Origin: Lunularia cruciata
Taxonomy: Eukaryota > Streptophyta > Marchantiopsida > Lunulariales > Lunulariaceae
Reading direction: 5' to 3'
NCBI GenBank assembly: GCA_948567375.1
Contig: OX419764.1
Span: forward strand, 81,001-145,000
DNA length: 64,000 nt
Below, one piece after another: positions 63,863 through 64,000 of this stretch. Position numbers and translations under genes: made by a program. Each line of letters opens with the position of its first letter. Position 1 is the stretch's first letter. The notes below the pieces were generated by a model that searched no databases, was not told where the DNA came from, and saw nothing but the letters and a program-made list of their open reading frames with translations.

Positions 63863-64000
63863 GGTTTTACCAATACTGAGCCAAGATGTCATATGGCTTT
63901 TTCTCTTTGTTTCTATATATTGGCGGGGGGGGGCGAAGCATATAGCTTCGCCCCCCCTTATTTCGGGAAATAGCGCGGAGCCACTAGGGATCGATGAAAG

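Overview
The window looks like a piece of a bryophyte mitochondrial genome, most probably from a liverwort. It carries a bacterial-style set of mitochondrial genes: atp6, atp9, nad2, nad4, nad5, an uninterrupted rps12-rps7 pair, rps2, rps4, rpl10, and ccmB, ccmC, ccmFN and ccmFC. It also has bacterial-type 18S and 5S rRNA genes and at least 17 clear tRNA genes. Intron positions can be measured exactly from the exons: nad2 after nt 709, nad4 after nt 548, nad5 after nt 753 (group I), atp9 after nt 87, cob after nt 783, plus a group II intron in rrn18. From memory, this set fits liverworts. The intact genes read straight from DNA with the standard code and show no obvious need for RNA editing. 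No species can be named from the sequence alone.

Layout. Bases 1-1382 hold a decayed cob (minus strand). Bases 1900-4865 hold atp6, an unidentified membrane-protein frame, rps7 and rps12 (all minus). A spacer from 5 to 16 kb holds five tRNAs, a group II intron-like element and several broken unidentified frames. Bases 16130-25474 carry nad5-nad4-nad2 (transcribed leftwards), with an ectopic group II intron between nad5 and nad4. The 25.5-32.4 kb stretch has trnL-UAA, trnL-CAA, trnH, rpl10, a duplicated nad2 fragment, a second ectopic group II intron, rpl10-like debris and trnQ. Bases 32460-40202 encode rps2-ccmB-ccmC-ccmFN-ccmFC in leftward order, headed by a divergent trnF. After an AT-rich, low-complexity spacer with trnC come atp9 with its maturase intron (44-47.2 kb), five tRNAs, rps4 (51 kb), a wrecked plasmid-type DNA polymerase B gene (52.5-55.5 kb), an inverted rrn18 fragment, rrn18 with a maturase intron, a truncated nad6, trnM, rrn5, trnfM and a broken atp8 start.

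Together the genes serve respiration (complex I, complex III remnant, ATP synthase), haem delivery to c-type cytochromes (ccmB, ccmC, ccmFN, ccmFC) and mitochondrial translation. What makes the window unusual is its repeat load. Several families of short GC-rich palindromic elements, plus short AT palindromes, are scattered through spacers, introns and even, in frame, protein genes. With them are partial gene duplications (nad2, rrn18, rpl10, trnE, trnM), dead copies (cob, nad6, atp8) and mobile group II intron copies without exons. A functional cob, nad6 and atp8 would have to lie elsewhere in the genome. Alternatively, some breaks could be assembly errors, although deletions of whole codons and loss of invariant residues argue against that for cob.
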